41,912 bases of DNA, taken from assembly GCF_040717535.1 (NCBI RefSeq), contig NZ_JBFEFI010000017.1, forward strand, positions 1 through 41,912. The letters are read 5' to 3'. Positions 15,815 through 26,800 of the stretch are shown here, piece by piece. The notes beneath the pieces are model-generated. The model did not search any database. It saw nothing but the letters and a program-made list of their open reading frames with translations, and was not told the DNA's origin. The stretch is from Thalassoglobus sp. JC818. Lineage in GTDB: Bacteria > Planctomycetota > Planctomycetia > Planctomycetales > Planctomycetaceae. Every line of letters begins with the position of its first letter. Position 1 is the stretch's first letter. The position numbers were made by a program, and so were the translations under genes.

Positions 15815-17662
15815 TCATTCGGCGGGAGACGCTTTCTTCATCAATGTTCCCATGACTGCGGCTGCAACAAATCCACCGAGTGCGATGAATCCGATCGTCG
15901 GGTACTTACTTGAGTAAATACTATAAAGGCTGCCGAAGGTTGCGAGTCCAGCAGCAATGAGCATTAAGACATTCCACCGAATTCTGGCAAATCCTTTCGG
16001 AATATCTTCTCCAAGCAGACTCCGTGAGTTCATCATGAAGAAGAAGGTCCAATAGGCAATCGGCAGGAGAACCATGCCAAACATTGAAGTTGGAACGACA
16101 AGCCACACGGCAGCTTTGCTCCAGAAAAATGGTCCCAGCGAGCCAACAAGGCCAGCGGCGAGAGCACCAAACCGGAAAGTCCAGCCTTTCGGTTCGACAC
16201 CAAAAATCTCACAAATCGCGAACCCATTAATGAGCATCAGAATAATGATCGTTGATATCGCCATGCCCAGCACTCCGATCCCGAAGACCTTCTGGGCTGT
16301 CGTCGCTCCAACTAATCCTTCCAGAGAATTGGCGAGATTAAACGCGTCCCGATTGACCAGCGACGCAGCCATCTGAAGATCGGCCGTCGGAAGTTCAGCT
16401 CGAAGCTCGGCAAGCCGATCGTTGATCTCGGCTTTTCGTTCGTCGTTTGTGGATTCTGCGGAGCGTTCTTTGAGCAGAGTTTTCACCTCGTCAGCATGTT
16501 CCCCCTGAGCCAGTCGCTGATCGAGAATATCATTGAAGCCTCCCACAAGATTCGCCGCAGGCGCCGGAGCATTCTCAGTTGGACGATACAGTTCAACCAG
16601 CCCACTCTCAGGTTTCGCATGAAACTGACTCGCCGATGCGATCACAACACAACCCGTCGCCAGCATAAACGGAATGAGAAGGCCAGTGCTCAAATCGAAG
16701 ATCGCCAGCCCCCGGAAATCGTGATCCCACCCGCGCTGAAGCATCGAATAAGGTAGCAGGAAGGTCATGTTGATTCCGACTGCGGTTGCAGCGGCGGTGA
16801 TCATGACTTGTTGCTGATTGCTGACGATTCGATTCGTCCAGAACTCGCGGAACTCTCCCGTTGCAGCGAGCATCGACTCAAAACCTGCACTCGGTTGGGT
16901 AAGGATTTTGACATTCGGAACAAATCCAGAAAGGATTGTTCCCCAGTCGAGTAGCCCTTCCAGCGTCATCTTGATGACCACTCCGAAGAAGCTGAGGACC
17001 ACCACTCCGACCAGACACTTCAGGAGAATCTCAAACAGCCGAATCCCCCAACCGCCTGAGCCGTAAAACAAAACGACAATCGAAGCGCTGACAAACAAAA
17101 ACGTCGCACAATAGAGATTGTTGGACAACTTCTCACGATTCGTGATCACTTCAATTTCTTTGGCATCGGTCGTTCCACCTTCGGCAATCTTCGCGTCAAT
17201 CGCATCCTTCCCCAGAACTTGAGGCATCAGATTCTGCTGGATGGCTGCCGTTCCTAGCGTGTATTGCGGCATACACCAGACGAAGTTGGCCATCACCGTC
17301 GCGAGAATCCATCCCCATCCCAAGACAGGACTAACGTGTCGATTGATGGATCGAAAAGGCTTTTCCTTCGTGGACAACGCCACGTATCCAATCGCACTCA
17401 GCATGATGATACCGAGCGCCATCGCGAGCGGTTGAAGCCACATCAAGCTGTATCCGGCCAGCACACCGAGATACAAACTTCCTCCGAGAGAGCCGCCCCC
17501 CAGCGTGATCGCACTCTGCAACCAACCAGGTCCGGAAAGCTTCGTGAAAGCCCAAAACAGTGGGCCAGTCCCTCTGGATCGAGCCTCATTAATCATGGCC
17601 CGATCTTTTTCGACCTGGGGGATACTACTATCAGAGCCATCAGCTGGAGCGGGATTCGTCAT
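15815..17662 (-). CDS. Nramp-like membrane transporter lacking the metal-site motifs
   Basis: This gene encodes 615 residues with about 11-12 membrane helices. The start of helix 1, 'GPGWLQSAITLGGGSLGG', lines up with the Nramp helix 1, but the metal-binding DPGN is replaced by 'TLGGGS'. In the helix 6 region the usual MPH is not found (near ITAAATAVGINMTFLLPYSM). A polar segment of about 90 residues with helices ('ILDQRLAQGEHADEVK...') is inserted between helices in the second half. The family is known to include members with altered sites that carry other ions, so the substrate cannot be named. The gene lies 56 bases upstream of the nucleoside symporter on the same strand and may be the first gene of that operon. 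Confidence 0.75.
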   Translation of the reverse strand: MTNPAPADGSDSSIPQVEKDRAMINEARSRGTGPLFWAFTKLSGPGWLQSAITLGGGSLGGSLYLGVLAGYSLMWLQPLAMALGIIMLSAIGYVALSTKEKPFRSINRHVSPVLGWGWILATVMANFVWCMPQYTLGTAAIQQNLMPQVLGKDAIDAKIAEGGTTDAKEIEVITNREKLSNNLYCATFLFVSASIVVLFYGSGGWGIRLFEILLKCLVGVVVLSFFGVVIKMTLEGLLDWGTILSGFVPNVKILTQPSAGFESMLAATGEFREFWTNRIVSNQQQVMITAAATAVGINMTFLLPYSMLQRGWDHDFRGLAIFDLSTGLLIPFMLATGCVVIASASQFHAKPESGLVELYRPTENAPAPAANLVGGFNDILDQRLAQGEHADEVKTLLKERSAESTNDERKAEINDRLAELRAELPTADLQMAASLVNRDAFNLANSLEGLVGATTAQKVFGIGVLGMAISTIIILMLINGFAICEIFGVEPKGWTFRFGALAAGLVGSLGPFFWSKAAVWLVVPTSMFGMVLLPIAYWTFFFMMNSRSLLGEDIPKGFARIRWNVLMLIAAGLATFGSLYSIYSSKYPTIGFIALGGFVAAAVMGTLMKKASPAE

Positions 17663-17855
17663 GAATCGTGTCTCGTCTTGAAAGACAGGAAGGAGGGTAG
17701 ATCAATTGATCAAAATGCACCGATCTACAAGGCGGATGGTCAACGTATCGGGCATTTCGACTGGACGCAAGCAATTGCGAAATCGGACTCGCTGAAAAAG
17801 ATGAAACTGCACACGGATTAACGACGGACAATTGCCGCTTTGCTGATGAGAATCC

Positions 17856-18173
17856 CTAGCTGGGGCCGTCGATGTGCATCATCTCACGCGTGGCATGACA
17901 GGCCGGACTGTTCAACTCGAAATTTCGACACGCTTGCGGGCGATACTCGTAGTGGCGGCAAACCTTTCGTTCGACATCAAACCACATGCAGAAATCTGGG
18001 GGAAGATAGAGCCGAAGATCCCAGACTGCCAAAACTTCCTGCAGCAGCTCCTCCGGAACCCCGATCGTCACAGCTTCATGTGTTCCATTTTGCATGACAA
18101 ACGGAGGAACTGGCACGACAGAACAGCAGGCTCCGCAGCCATCACAATTTTCCACAATCGGCAGTTCGGTCAT
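17856..18173 (-). CDS. YkgJ-family cysteine-cluster protein
   Basis: This gene encodes 105 residues. The N-terminus has CDGCGACC and the C-terminus a 'CRHYEYRPQACRNFEL' element followed by 'PACH', giving the paired Cys motif (CxxCxxCC ... Cx(2)HY..RPxxCR.F) of the UPF0153/YkgJ family, thought to bind zinc or an iron-sulphur cluster. Its biochemical role is not established. The 194 bases between it and the Nramp-like gene hold no other gene. The ATG at 18173 is taken as the start. Confidence 0.8.
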   Translation of the reverse strand: MTELPIVENCDGCGACCSVVPVPPFVMQNGTHEAVTIGVPEELLQEVLAVWDLRLYLPPDFCMWFDVERKVCRHYEYRPQACRNFELNSPACHATREMMHIDGPS

Positions 18174-18496
18174 TTCGAAAAGACAGATCTGATTCCCACA
18201 GCCTACTCATTCTATTTCCATCATCGCACATTGCTCGTCTGGGAATCTCCAATCCCGATCGACTCGCAGAAACAATGACTTTCGACCAGAATAGAAAGTC
18301 CCCATGAGGATTCAAAACGTCTCGACCATAATCGAAAAGACACATTCGCTCTCTCAACTCGCTTCTCGACTGAGAACAGGCTGTGGCGAATGTCGGGTCT
18401 TCAATGTTTCGGAAAGCCGAAGCAGTGGCAGTCTGTTCGAATGGTCACTAATCTTCATGGAACAACTCGAACGATCGGAATGGTTCTCACTCTCTC
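18174..18496. other. Intergenic region, divergent, with a short hairpin
   Basis: This 323-base region separates the YkgJ-type gene (minus) from the ABC ATPase gene (plus) and must hold both promoters. One 7-bp inverted repeat, GACTTTC at 18277-18283 and GAAAGTC at 18294-18300 with a 10-base spacer, could be a binding site or chance. A plus-strand frame from 18304 has no ribosome binding site and is not credible. Confidence 0.4.
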
Positions 18497-19504
18497 ATGC
18501 TCGCCATTGAAGCAAAAAATCTTTCTAAGACTTACCGCGTGTACCAAAAACACGAGGGAATCCTGGCCTCACTCCGTGGACTCTTCCAGCGAGAATACAA
18601 AACCGTTCGCGCCGTTCGAGACGTCAGCTTCCAAATCGAAACTGGAGAAATGATCGCGTTTCTCGGTCCGAACGGAGCGGGAAAAACGACCACTCTAAAG
18701 TTGCTGTCCGGACTGATCGTCCCCACGTCCGGCGATGCACAGGTCCTCGGCTTCACTCCATGGGAACGCGCAAACACATTCCGGCGGCGGTTTTCTCTGG
18801 TCATGGGTCAGAAGAATCAGCTCTGGTGGGATCTCCCTGCTCAAGAGTCCTTTCAACTCCATAAAGAAATCTACCGCATAGAACCTGTCGCTTTTCAGAA
18901 TCGACTTTCCGAGTTGACCGAACTCCTCGAAGTTCAGGATCTCGTTGGCCAACCAGTCCGGGAACTCTCACTCGGCGAGCGGATGCGAATGGAATTGATC
19001 GCAGCATTGCTTCACAGCCCGGAAGTGCTGCTGCTCGACGAACCAACAATCGGGCTGGATGTCGTTTCGCAACGCAAAGTCCAGGAATTCTTGCGCTACT
19101 ATCAGGCCGAGCAGAAAATCACAGTCATTCTGACCAGTCATTACATGAAAGATGTGGAAGCCCTCTGTTCACGGGCAGTCATCATCAATGACGGAGAAAT
19201 CAAACACGACGGATCACTGGCTGGCATTGTCGATCAATTTAGCAAGCACAAAGTCATCCAACTTCAGTTTGCAGCGGGACAGGTCGCGTCTGACCTCGCA
19301 AGATTCGGAACAGTCCTCGAACAGAACGGTCCGCGCGTTCGAATTGAAGTCGACCGCCAGCGTGTCCCAACAGTTCTTTCGACACTCTTGACGGAGTATC
19401 GAATCGAGGATGTCGGTGTCCAGGACCGACCGCTCGAAGAAGTCATCGCGGAAGTCTTTTCAGCGACCGATTCAAATGCTCCGGTCGGAGTCAGTCAAAC
19501 CTGA
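18497..19504 (+). CDS. ABC-2-type transporter ATP-binding protein
   Basis: This 335-residue ATPase subunit has Walker A GPNGAGKT (57-64), a C-loop LSLGE in place of LSGGQ, Walker B LLLDEP and an H-loop in TSHYM. The N-terminal insert around '[12 protein letters not shown]' and the C-terminal regulatory part (about 230-320) resemble ATPases of the ABC-2 export group (DrrA/viologen type). Normally two ABC-2 permease genes follow, but the next gene, 34 bases on, is an M48 peptidase, so no cognate permease is visible. The partner must lie outside the window, or the ATPase works with the multi-membrane peptidase, which would be novel. No ribosome binding site is obvious; the ATG is chosen on domain start. 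Confidence 0.85.
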   Translation: MLAIEAKNLSKTYRVYQKHEGILASLRGLFQREYKTVRAVRDVSFQIETGEMIAFLGPNGAGKTTTLKLLSGLIVPTSGDAQVLGFTPWERANTFRRRFSLVMGQKNQLWWDLPAQESFQLHKEIYRIEPVAFQNRLSELTELLEVQDLVGQPVRELSLGERMRMELIAALLHSPEVLLLDEPTIGLDVVSQRKVQEFLRYYQAEQKITVILTSHYMKDVEALCSRAVIINDGEIKHDGSLAGIVDQFSKHKVIQLQFAAGQVASDLARFGTVLEQNGPRVRIEVDRQRVPTVLSTLLTEYRIEDVGVQDRPLEEVIAEVFSATDSNAPVGVSQT

Positions 19505-19538
19505 GATCTTATCCCCTGATGTGGTGACAGCGAGACTC

Positions 19539-22154
19539 ATGATGAAAATCCTATCATTTCTGGTCAGAGTGCTCCTTCACCGACAACTCGCCGCCACCGC
19601 GGTCTTCTTCTTTTTCATTCTGGCAACCTCCCTTCGATTGTTCGCCGTTGATCTCGATGACCCAGCTTGGGAAGTCTTGAGCCGCGCCGCACAGTTGCAG
19701 GAAGACGGGAAACCTGAGAAAGCAATCTCTGAACTCGAGAAACTGCTCTCGACGCCCGATCTCGATCACTCCATCGAACTTTCGACGCGCTATTACCTCG
19801 TCACTCTCTACTCCTCAAGTGGAGACGATCTGCGCGCTCTGAAAGAGATTGACATTCTCCTCAAGCAAGAAGAAGAAACCGGGGTCAAAGTTTGGCTTCT
19901 GTTGGAGCAGGCCAAGTGTTACGAAAACCGGGGCCAATTCGACCTTGCCAATGAGGCACGTGAAGAAGTTGTTCGCATTCAGAATGATTCGGCACTGACA
20001 ATTCAATTGCTTCCCGAATCGACGATATTTTCACTGCTCAACATCCAGAACATGAAAACCTCGTTCGAGCAATTCATGGAAAAACGATTGTCGTTCGGCC
20101 TCACACTGATCGGATCGTGTCTGCTGTGGTTTGCCGCCGCCTTCGGACTCAACACCTGGATTGGAAACCGGCAGCGAAAAGAAGGACTGGGAACGTGGAA
20201 GCAACTTCTCGTCGCTGCACTCGGACTGGCAATTTTTCAGGTCCTGCCATTCGTCGCGGGTGTGGGCATTCTCTGGCAGTTCGGAAGTGATATCGATTAC
20301 GCACGCGTGTTCGGAACAACGATCGTCTCGTCGATTTTGGCCTTTATGTGGTCGTCGTTGTATTTACTGCCCCCAACTCGATGGGTCGGTTCCGCGGAGG
20401 CAATGCCCATCATCGACGATGCAGAGTTTCAGCAGAGACTCAAGCTAATCAGCGAGGAAATGGAAATCGCCACTCCGGTCGCCCGCCTCATTCCATCTCC
20501 GAATGGAAACCTTGCATTTCAAGGGTTTGCTGGCGGATTGCCGAAACCGTCTCTCACGATTAGCGACGGGATCCTGATGCGTTTGTCGGGCGAAGAGAGA
20601 GACGCAATTGTCGCTCACGAACTCGGCCACATCGCCAGCGGCTCGCTATGGTATTATCCAGCAACCGTTTGCTTGTGCTGGGCTCTCGCCGTGATCTCAT
20701 CGATCTGGTGGGGATTTCTTTCTGCGATGCTTTTCATGATGGCTGTCTACATGGGTCTGGGACGCGTCGTCAGTCGCTACTTCGAATTCGATAGCGATCG
20801 CCGAGCAGCAGAAATCGTCGGTCCGGAAGCTTCCATTTCCGCACTCGACAAAATCCATCATGGCTCAATGCTGAGGAACACAGGTTGGGCATCTTTCCTG
20901 GCTTATTCTATGGCCACACACCCTTCGCACGAGGAACGTCTGCAAGCGATCTCGGATGAATCGCAACTCGACGAACACCCAACCGTTTCCTGGTCCGAAC
21001 GCACTGCCAGACTTCGGCGAAATGGAGCACGGATTGCCTTCGCATGCTGGATCGCTGTGATGGCGACGATCACAGTGCTTCCACTGACCGGTGTCGGCAG
21101 CATCGTGCGCGCGATTGTTTTGCTCGCAGTCGTGCTCACACCGATCATGACACTCAATTTTGCACTCCGAAAGGACGTCAAAGCGGAGCATCATCGCAGA
21201 CAAAACGGCACAGGATGGAAACGACAGCCATGGACAGTACGCCTCATTCTGTTTTGCGTTTTCGGACTCGTCGGCCTCATGTTCCTTCAAGATTCAGTGG
21301 ACGAATTCAGTATCGGCCCCAGCCTGATCCTGTGGGTCACAGTCGTCTTCTTCGCATATCTGCTCCTGTCAGCCTGGAAAGGCAAACACTCCAAAGCATC
21401 GAAGATCCGTCTGGCCATGCACCAACGTCGCTGGGACGACGCCATCGCTTTGGGGGAAAAATCGGCGAAAGCGATTCGCGAAGATGCTGCGCTCAGGCAC
21501 GATCTCATCCTCGCTCTCTGGATGTCCGGGAAGAAAGACGAAGCCATTTCGAAGATGACAGCTTTGCGGGCCGAATTTCCGAAATTCAAGCATCCTTGGG
21601 TCACGCAATCGATGATGTATCTCGATCGCGGAGAATTCGACCGAGCATTGGAACTCCTTGATGAAGTTCTTGACGACCTGCGGAAAGACGTCTCAACTAA
21701 AGCGATTGCCGCGAGGTGTTATCGCCTTCAGGGCAAGGTTGAGTTGGTCGACGAATGCTCACGAGAGATTGAGAAACTCATGCCCGACTCTCCGTCGGTC
21801 TTCGCTCTCGACTGCGCCGCTGCGATGGATCGAGGTGAACCGGAACTCGCACGGGAGAAATGGAAACAGGCCGATCGACTCGCCCCGGGAGATGCGTTTC
21901 TGACGCTGCTCAAAGCGGAACTTGAATATCGCTTCGGCGACCCAATCCTTGGCTCTGAAACGTTGATCGAAGCCAAAAAGCGGATCAATGCAGCGACGTA
22001 CTCTTTTCTCGCAGCGGAGACGAGACACGTCGAGAAAATCGCCAGAGAGGTTGAAGAAGCACCTTCAATCCCCGGCGATGCCACAGACGAATCGGGAGAA
22101 GTCCTCACCTCGGATTCCGCGAGTTGGTATGACGACTCGCAGGAACCCGAGTAA
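19539..22154 (+). CDS. M48-family membrane metallopeptidase with TPR-like helices
   Basis: This gene encodes 871 residues. A signal-anchor-like helix (about 20-35) is followed by TPR-like helices, then paired membrane helices, then the M48 core: HELGH at 360-364 as the zinc-binding helix and 'EFDSDRRAAE' (E416 as third ligand). Two more membrane helices follow, and the C-terminal 300 residues have TPR-like repeats. M48 members include HtpX/Ste24-type membrane proteases of quality control. Neither catalytic motif is degraded. I chose the ATG at 19539 because the frame's upstream part overlaps the end of the ABC gene; the next ATG, three bases on, is equally possible. It is convergent with sucC by 16 bases. 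Confidence 0.8.
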   Translation: MMKILSFLVRVLLHRQLAATAVFFFFILATSLRLFAVDLDDPAWEVLSRAAQLQEDGKPEKAISELEKLLSTPDLDHSIELSTRYYLVTLYSSSGDDLRALKEIDILLKQEEETGVKVWLLLEQAKCYENRGQFDLANEAREEVVRIQNDSALTIQLLPESTIFSLLNIQNMKTSFEQFMEKRLSFGLTLIGSCLLWFAAAFGLNTWIGNRQRKEGLGTWKQLLVAALGLAIFQVLPFVAGVGILWQFGSDIDYARVFGTTIVSSILAFMWSSLYLLPPTRWVGSAEAMPIIDDAEFQQRLKLISEEMEIATPVARLIPSPNGNLAFQGFAGGLPKPSLTISDGILMRLSGEERDAIVAHELGHIASGSLWYYPATVCLCWALAVISSIWWGFLSAMLFMMAVYMGLGRVVSRYFEFDSDRRAAEIVGPEASISALDKIHHGSMLRNTGWASFLAYSMATHPSHEERLQAISDESQLDEHPTVSWSERTARLRRNGARIAFACWIAVMATITVLPLTGVGSIVRAIVLLAVVLTPIMTLNFALRKDVKAEHHRRQNGTGWKRQPWTVRLILFCVFGLVGLMFLQDSVDEFSIGPSLILWVTVVFFAYLLLSAWKGKHSKASKIRLAMHQRRWDDAIALGEKSAKAIREDAALRHDLILALWMSGKKDEAISKMTALRAEFPKFKHPWVTQSMMYLDRGEFDRALELLDEVLDDLRKDVSTKAIAARCYRLQGKVELVDECSREIEKLMPDSPSVFALDCAAAMDRGEPELAREKWKQADRLAPGDAFLTLLKAELEYRFGDPILGSETLIEAKKRINAATYSFLAAETRHVEKIAREVEEAPSIPGDATDESGEVLTSDSASWYDDSQEPE

Positions 22155-22170
22155 GACTTATCCCTGTCAA

Positions 22171-23358
22171 TTAAGCACTCAACGTTGCCACAACTTTCTG
22201 GGCTGCGTCGGTGAGATCTGTAGCAGTAATGATCTTCTTGCCAGAATCGGCCAGCATCTTGCGGGCGACTTCCACGTTGGTTCCTTCAAGCCGAACGACC
22301 AGCGGAACCGTGATTCCGATATTGTCATAAGCGGCCAGGAGTGCTTCAACAATCGTGTCACACTTCATGATTCCGCCGAAGATGTTCACGAGAACAGCTT
22401 TGACGTTCTCATCCGACAGAATGATCCGGAACGCTTCGGTCACTTGTTCGACATTTGCTCCGCCACCGACATCCAGAAAGTTAGCTGGTTCCCCGCCGTG
22501 AAGCTTGATGAGGTCCATGGTGCTCATCGCGAGACCAGCTCCGTTCACCAGACAACCAATGTTGCCTTCCAGCTTCACATAGCTCAAACCTGCGTCCTGA
22601 GCTTTCACCTCATTCGGTTCTTCTTCGCTTAAATCACGCAGTTCATCGAAGTTCTTGTGACGGAACATCGCGTTGTCATCGAACGAAACCTTCGCGTCCA
22701 AAGCAAGAAGGTCTCCGCTACCTGTGACGACGAGCGGATTAATTTCGACCATGCTGCAATCGTTTTCAGCGAAGAACGCACACAGCTTCGGGAAGAAGGT
22801 CATCGCTGACTTCTGAGCCGCTTTGTCGAGATCAAGTGCGTATGCAAGCTTTCGGACCTGAAACGCCTGCAATCCCTCAGCGGGGTCATACTGAATTCGA
22901 ATGATTTTCTCAGGATGCTCTTCGGCCAACTCTTCGATTGCCATTCCCCCTTCTGCCGAGGCAATGATGCAAGGCAATCCGGTTTCGCGATCGACAACAA
23001 TCCCGAAGTAAAGTTCACGGGCGATGTCGAGCCCCTGTTCCACATAGAGGGTGTTGACCTGCTTTCCCTCTTCTCCGGTCTGAATCGTCACCAGTGTCGA
23101 ACCGAGCATGCGCTCCGCGTTGGCAATCGCTTCTTCACGAGACTTGACCAACACGACACCAGCTTGATCGGGGTGTTGCTTGAATCGTCCCTTGCCGCGT
23201 CCCCCCGCATGGATTTGCGACTTCACAACAGCGACAGGAGTTCCCAGTTCGTCGAAGGCCTTGCCTGCATCTTCAGGCGATGTGACGACTACTCCCTGAG
23301 GAACCGGAACATCGGCGGTTGCAAAAAGCTGTTTGGCCTGGAACTCGTGAATCTTCAT
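22171..23358 (-). CDS. sucC: Succinyl-CoA synthetase, ADP-forming, beta subunit
   Basis: This 395-residue protein matches the family length of about 390. It opens with [12 protein letters not shown], the typical start, has the ATP-grasp 'AGGRGK' region around 52-57, the metal/nucleotide residues in [10 protein letters not shown], and the C-terminal '[18 protein letters not shown]' and [10 protein letters not shown] segments. With the alpha subunit it makes succinate, CoA and ATP from succinyl-CoA in the TCA cycle. The alpha gene (sucD), which often directly follows, is not on either side here. The gene is divergent from the large three-gene cluster at 23881. Confidence 0.97.
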   Translation of the reverse strand: MKIHEFQAKQLFATADVPVPQGVVVTSPEDAGKAFDELGTPVAVVKSQIHAGGRGKGRFKQHPDQAGVVLVKSREEAIANAERMLGSTLVTIQTGEEGKQVNTLYVEQGLDIARELYFGIVVDRETGLPCIIASAEGGMAIEELAEEHPEKIIRIQYDPAEGLQAFQVRKLAYALDLDKAAQKSAMTFFPKLCAFFAENDCSMVEINPLVVTGSGDLLALDAKVSFDDNAMFRHKNFDELRDLSEEEPNEVKAQDAGLSYVKLEGNIGCLVNGAGLAMSTMDLIKLHGGEPANFLDVGGGANVEQVTEAFRIILSDENVKAVLVNIFGGIMKCDTIVEALLAAYDNIGITVPLVVRLEGTNVEVARKMLADSGKKIITATDLTDAAQKVVATLSA

Positions 23359-23880
23359 GGTTTCAATTTCCTTTAAGCAGCCGAATCGTGCCGGTCCTGA
23401 TGTTGTCTCTGATTCGATGAAGACTTCAAAACAGTATCAATTGGGATGTTCGAATCACTTCCTGTGTTTCCCCAGACGAGTTTTCCTGACCCCTCAAGGA
23501 CAAACATCGGATTGACAGATCAAATCGTTCAGACGGATGCACAGGAGAGAGCAACTTGCCCTCTTCGACCAGTTTTTAGAGATCTTTCTTACACACACAG
23601 ACTGAGCGAACATCTGCGGTTGCGGATCATAGCGGACGAAATTCTGCTGTGCCAGCAGTCACGCTGAGGCGAGTAAACGAAAACGTCCGGAATCGACAAT
23701 TCGAACGAGCACCCCGAAGCGACAATCGATCCCAGCCGCCGGTCCATTCATCATCCTTGAATCAGAGGCAATCGGACCTTCTCTCAATCTGAACCGATTG
23801 CTACCATCGATAGAGAACCGTTGTAGACTAAAATATCCCCTCAACGAGTTGACTGAGGGCAAAAACTTCTGGGGAAGGCT
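23359..23880. other. Divergent intergenic region between sucC and the large three-gene cluster
   Basis: About 522 bases that must hold the promoters for both directions. No clear promoter, operator or small gene can be supported. A plus-strand frame at 23446 has no ribosome binding site. GGGGAAGG just before 23881 is the ribosome binding site of the next gene. Confidence 0.4.
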
Positions 23881-26800
23881 GTGGGATCACCGTCCAGGAA
23901 ACGAAGTTGGCGAGCGGGAGCGACATCAAACAAGAACTCCCGAGCACGACCGAGCGCAGCGATTCCGATTGCTGCCCTCGTTGGTCTGTTTGCCCTTGTG
24001 ATCTGGCTTTGCCTGCCCAAACCCCAAACCCAAGTCGATTTTTTGATCATCGGTCAGTCCGGGTCCATTGACGATGACGTTCTCAACTTGCCGATTAATC
24101 GCGACCTCAAAGAGCTGACCGAAGTTTTCGAACGCGTGGCTGATGCTTCGCCAGACTTCCACTTCCATCCGGTCGCAGGCGCGGACGATCTCGAGACGCT
24201 TACATCATCCGATGACCTCCATCCGAATGGAATTCTGATCGCCTTCGTCACCGGACATCAAGTGGCGATGAATGGAGCCAGCGGCGAATCAGAGCTTGGG
24301 ATTCGTTTTTCCAACAGCCCAAACCAAATGCCGTTTCATGAGTTGATCGATCAACTCGCAACTCTCAAGACGGAACGCATCGTCCTGCTGATGGACCTGG
24401 CTCATCAGTTTCCCGATCTGCGAAACGCCTCAGAGACCAACTTCGCGGTCGAACTGATTCAGCCCGTTTTGGACTCTGCGCAGGAACGTTTCCCGGACTT
24501 CAAATTAACCTTGCTGACGTCGACATCTCCAGGACAAATCAGCTTGCCAACGGTTGTCGAAGATCAAGCCCAACCGAATCAAACGGACTGTCCCCAATTC
24601 GGCGGGACACTCTTCGCTTACCAGGTCGCCGAAGCATTCCGGACCGGAAAAGTCGAATCGGTCTCTGAACTTGTCGACTTTGTCACCGAGGAAGTAGCGA
24701 AGTCAGCCAGGTCTTCAGGAGCACAGCAAACGGTCGAGGTGTTCCAAGTTTCCAGCGACGATCCGACTTCCGATTCGCAAGACCTTCTGACTCACTCGTA
24801 TGAATATCCTTCCGACGAAAGTGAAGGCACTGAAGAAGAGTCAGATTCCACCGAACAAAAACCAGCACCCATCGCGGAAGGTGCAAGTGCTGAAGAGAGT
24901 GAGCCAAGTTTTGTCGAACGTCTTTCTTCCCTCGAACAAGAACTGCGAAATCTCATCATATTCGACCGCTCAAAGTCGCTGACCGTCGGCACCTGGCGAA
25001 CAGCAGATCAGCTCATTCGAGATGCCCAATACATCCTCAGGCACAACACCGACGCGAATCCGGAATACAAAGAAGTCGTCGCCCGGAAAATCGATCAGCT
25101 GAATCGACTCGTCCAACAAGTCAGTCCATCGCAGGCTGAGCAAAACAAAAGCCCCTTCCCCGGCTGGGTTCCCATCCTCAACCTTCAAGAACCGGAACCT
25201 TCGAGTACGTTCCAAACGGTGCTGGAGCAAGTCATCGACGAAGGACAGGGCGACGGTCGCAACCAGCAACTGTTCGAACAATTCGACGATGACAACGCTC
25301 GCACCGCTCTTGTTTCATCACTGTTGAACTACTGTGACTCGCTGGAAGCGTTGGAAACGGCGCGGACTCCGGAAGAACTTCAAGAACTCGTTAATCTGCA
25401 AGCCAAGCTGCGATCGTTCTTTTCCCGATTCGGCGGAAAGACCGGTTGGAGAGCAAGAGAGTGGCCGCATCAGTTCCTCTTTCTGGACGAGGTTCTCAAG
25501 AACTCGCAGGAGAATTGGACTCCCGAGCAATTCGCAGCCATTCTCGACGTGTTGAAGATGCGAACTCAGCTTTTACAGGCTTCCATTGGGTTCGTTCCAG
25601 AAGACGGCAAGCCTCTTCATCAAAGCATCCATTCAAGCATTGAACCGCAGCTCAGCCAGGCGCTGCGATCTCTCACAGCTGCAGAACGCTGGTTGATCCT
25701 CGGAAGAGAAAACTTCCCAGTCGTGGCGACACTCACGCAACGCGAAGTTGAGCGAACTCGACGCATGCTGACCGAGATCGACAATCAACTTCAAACTCAA
25801 TTGTCGAAGAGATTGGGAGAGGCCAAACAACGGTCGGAGATGCTCACCCTCAGCCTCTTGCTGGCTGCCAACTACGACGAGATGCTTTCCGAGTCTGGGA
25901 GTGTGTCACCCTTGGCGAGACTCTCCAATTTCGATGGCTTCACTGAAGACATTTTGACTCAGGCAACCGGATCACGTGTCTCGCGTGAGGATGCTCAGGA
26001 ATTCCTCGACCTCTTGGATGGAGTCGACCGACAGCGAGTCCGTTCAAGTGTCCGCTCAGAAGTCGCAAGGCGATTGCCCCGCATCAATGCCTGCTTGCCG
26101 TTCGAACTGCGCGTGCGCGACCAATACTCAACGACAACTTCAGCACGTCCTGTGATCTCGAGCTTCGCTGCAATTCGAATTCTCGGTGAACTCGGACTCG
26201 CTCCGGAATCGGTGTCGAAGCTCAAGCAAACCTGGAAAGAGTTTGTTGACGCTATCGCAGATGCAGCTCCGTCATCGCAATTGCTCACAATCGAAGCCAG
26301 GCTTTTCGAAGGTATCCGAAATGGGTTCTCCGAGATCGAAGACAACCAGCTTTGGTCATTCGAAGGTGCCTCACCCTCACTCGTGCAGAAGATCGTCGAT
26401 GACGACCTACGTAGACACGTGCGGTTGGCCCCCACGTTGTACGGTGTCGTCTACCGCGACAATTTCCCCAACTCGCGAATCTCCGAACAACCCTTCCAAT
26501 GGAGCGTCTCCGACCAGATCGTCATTGGAGACGATAAAATCGCACGGATTCAAGTCGATGCTGCTCCCGAAAGTCGCGTCCTTGTTTACTCGAATGAGCT
26601 GTCGCTAAACGTTCCCGGAGTCGAAGTTGTCGCCTCGGAACCGTGGAACGAACTCTCGAATCGCGAAGAAGAGGTGACACTCCGTGCGGACCCCAACCAG
26701 TTCGACGGAGAAGCTTCTCCCATCGTCGCTCTCGTTTCTCCAGAAGGAATCGTCTACGGGCTGCAGGCAGTTTCGACACGAGCCGGGTTCACCCCCTCGG

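Noticed and set aside
18304-18510. Small plus-strand gene before the ABC ATPase
   Set aside because: No ribosome binding site, Ser/Arg-rich composition and overlap with the ATPase start.
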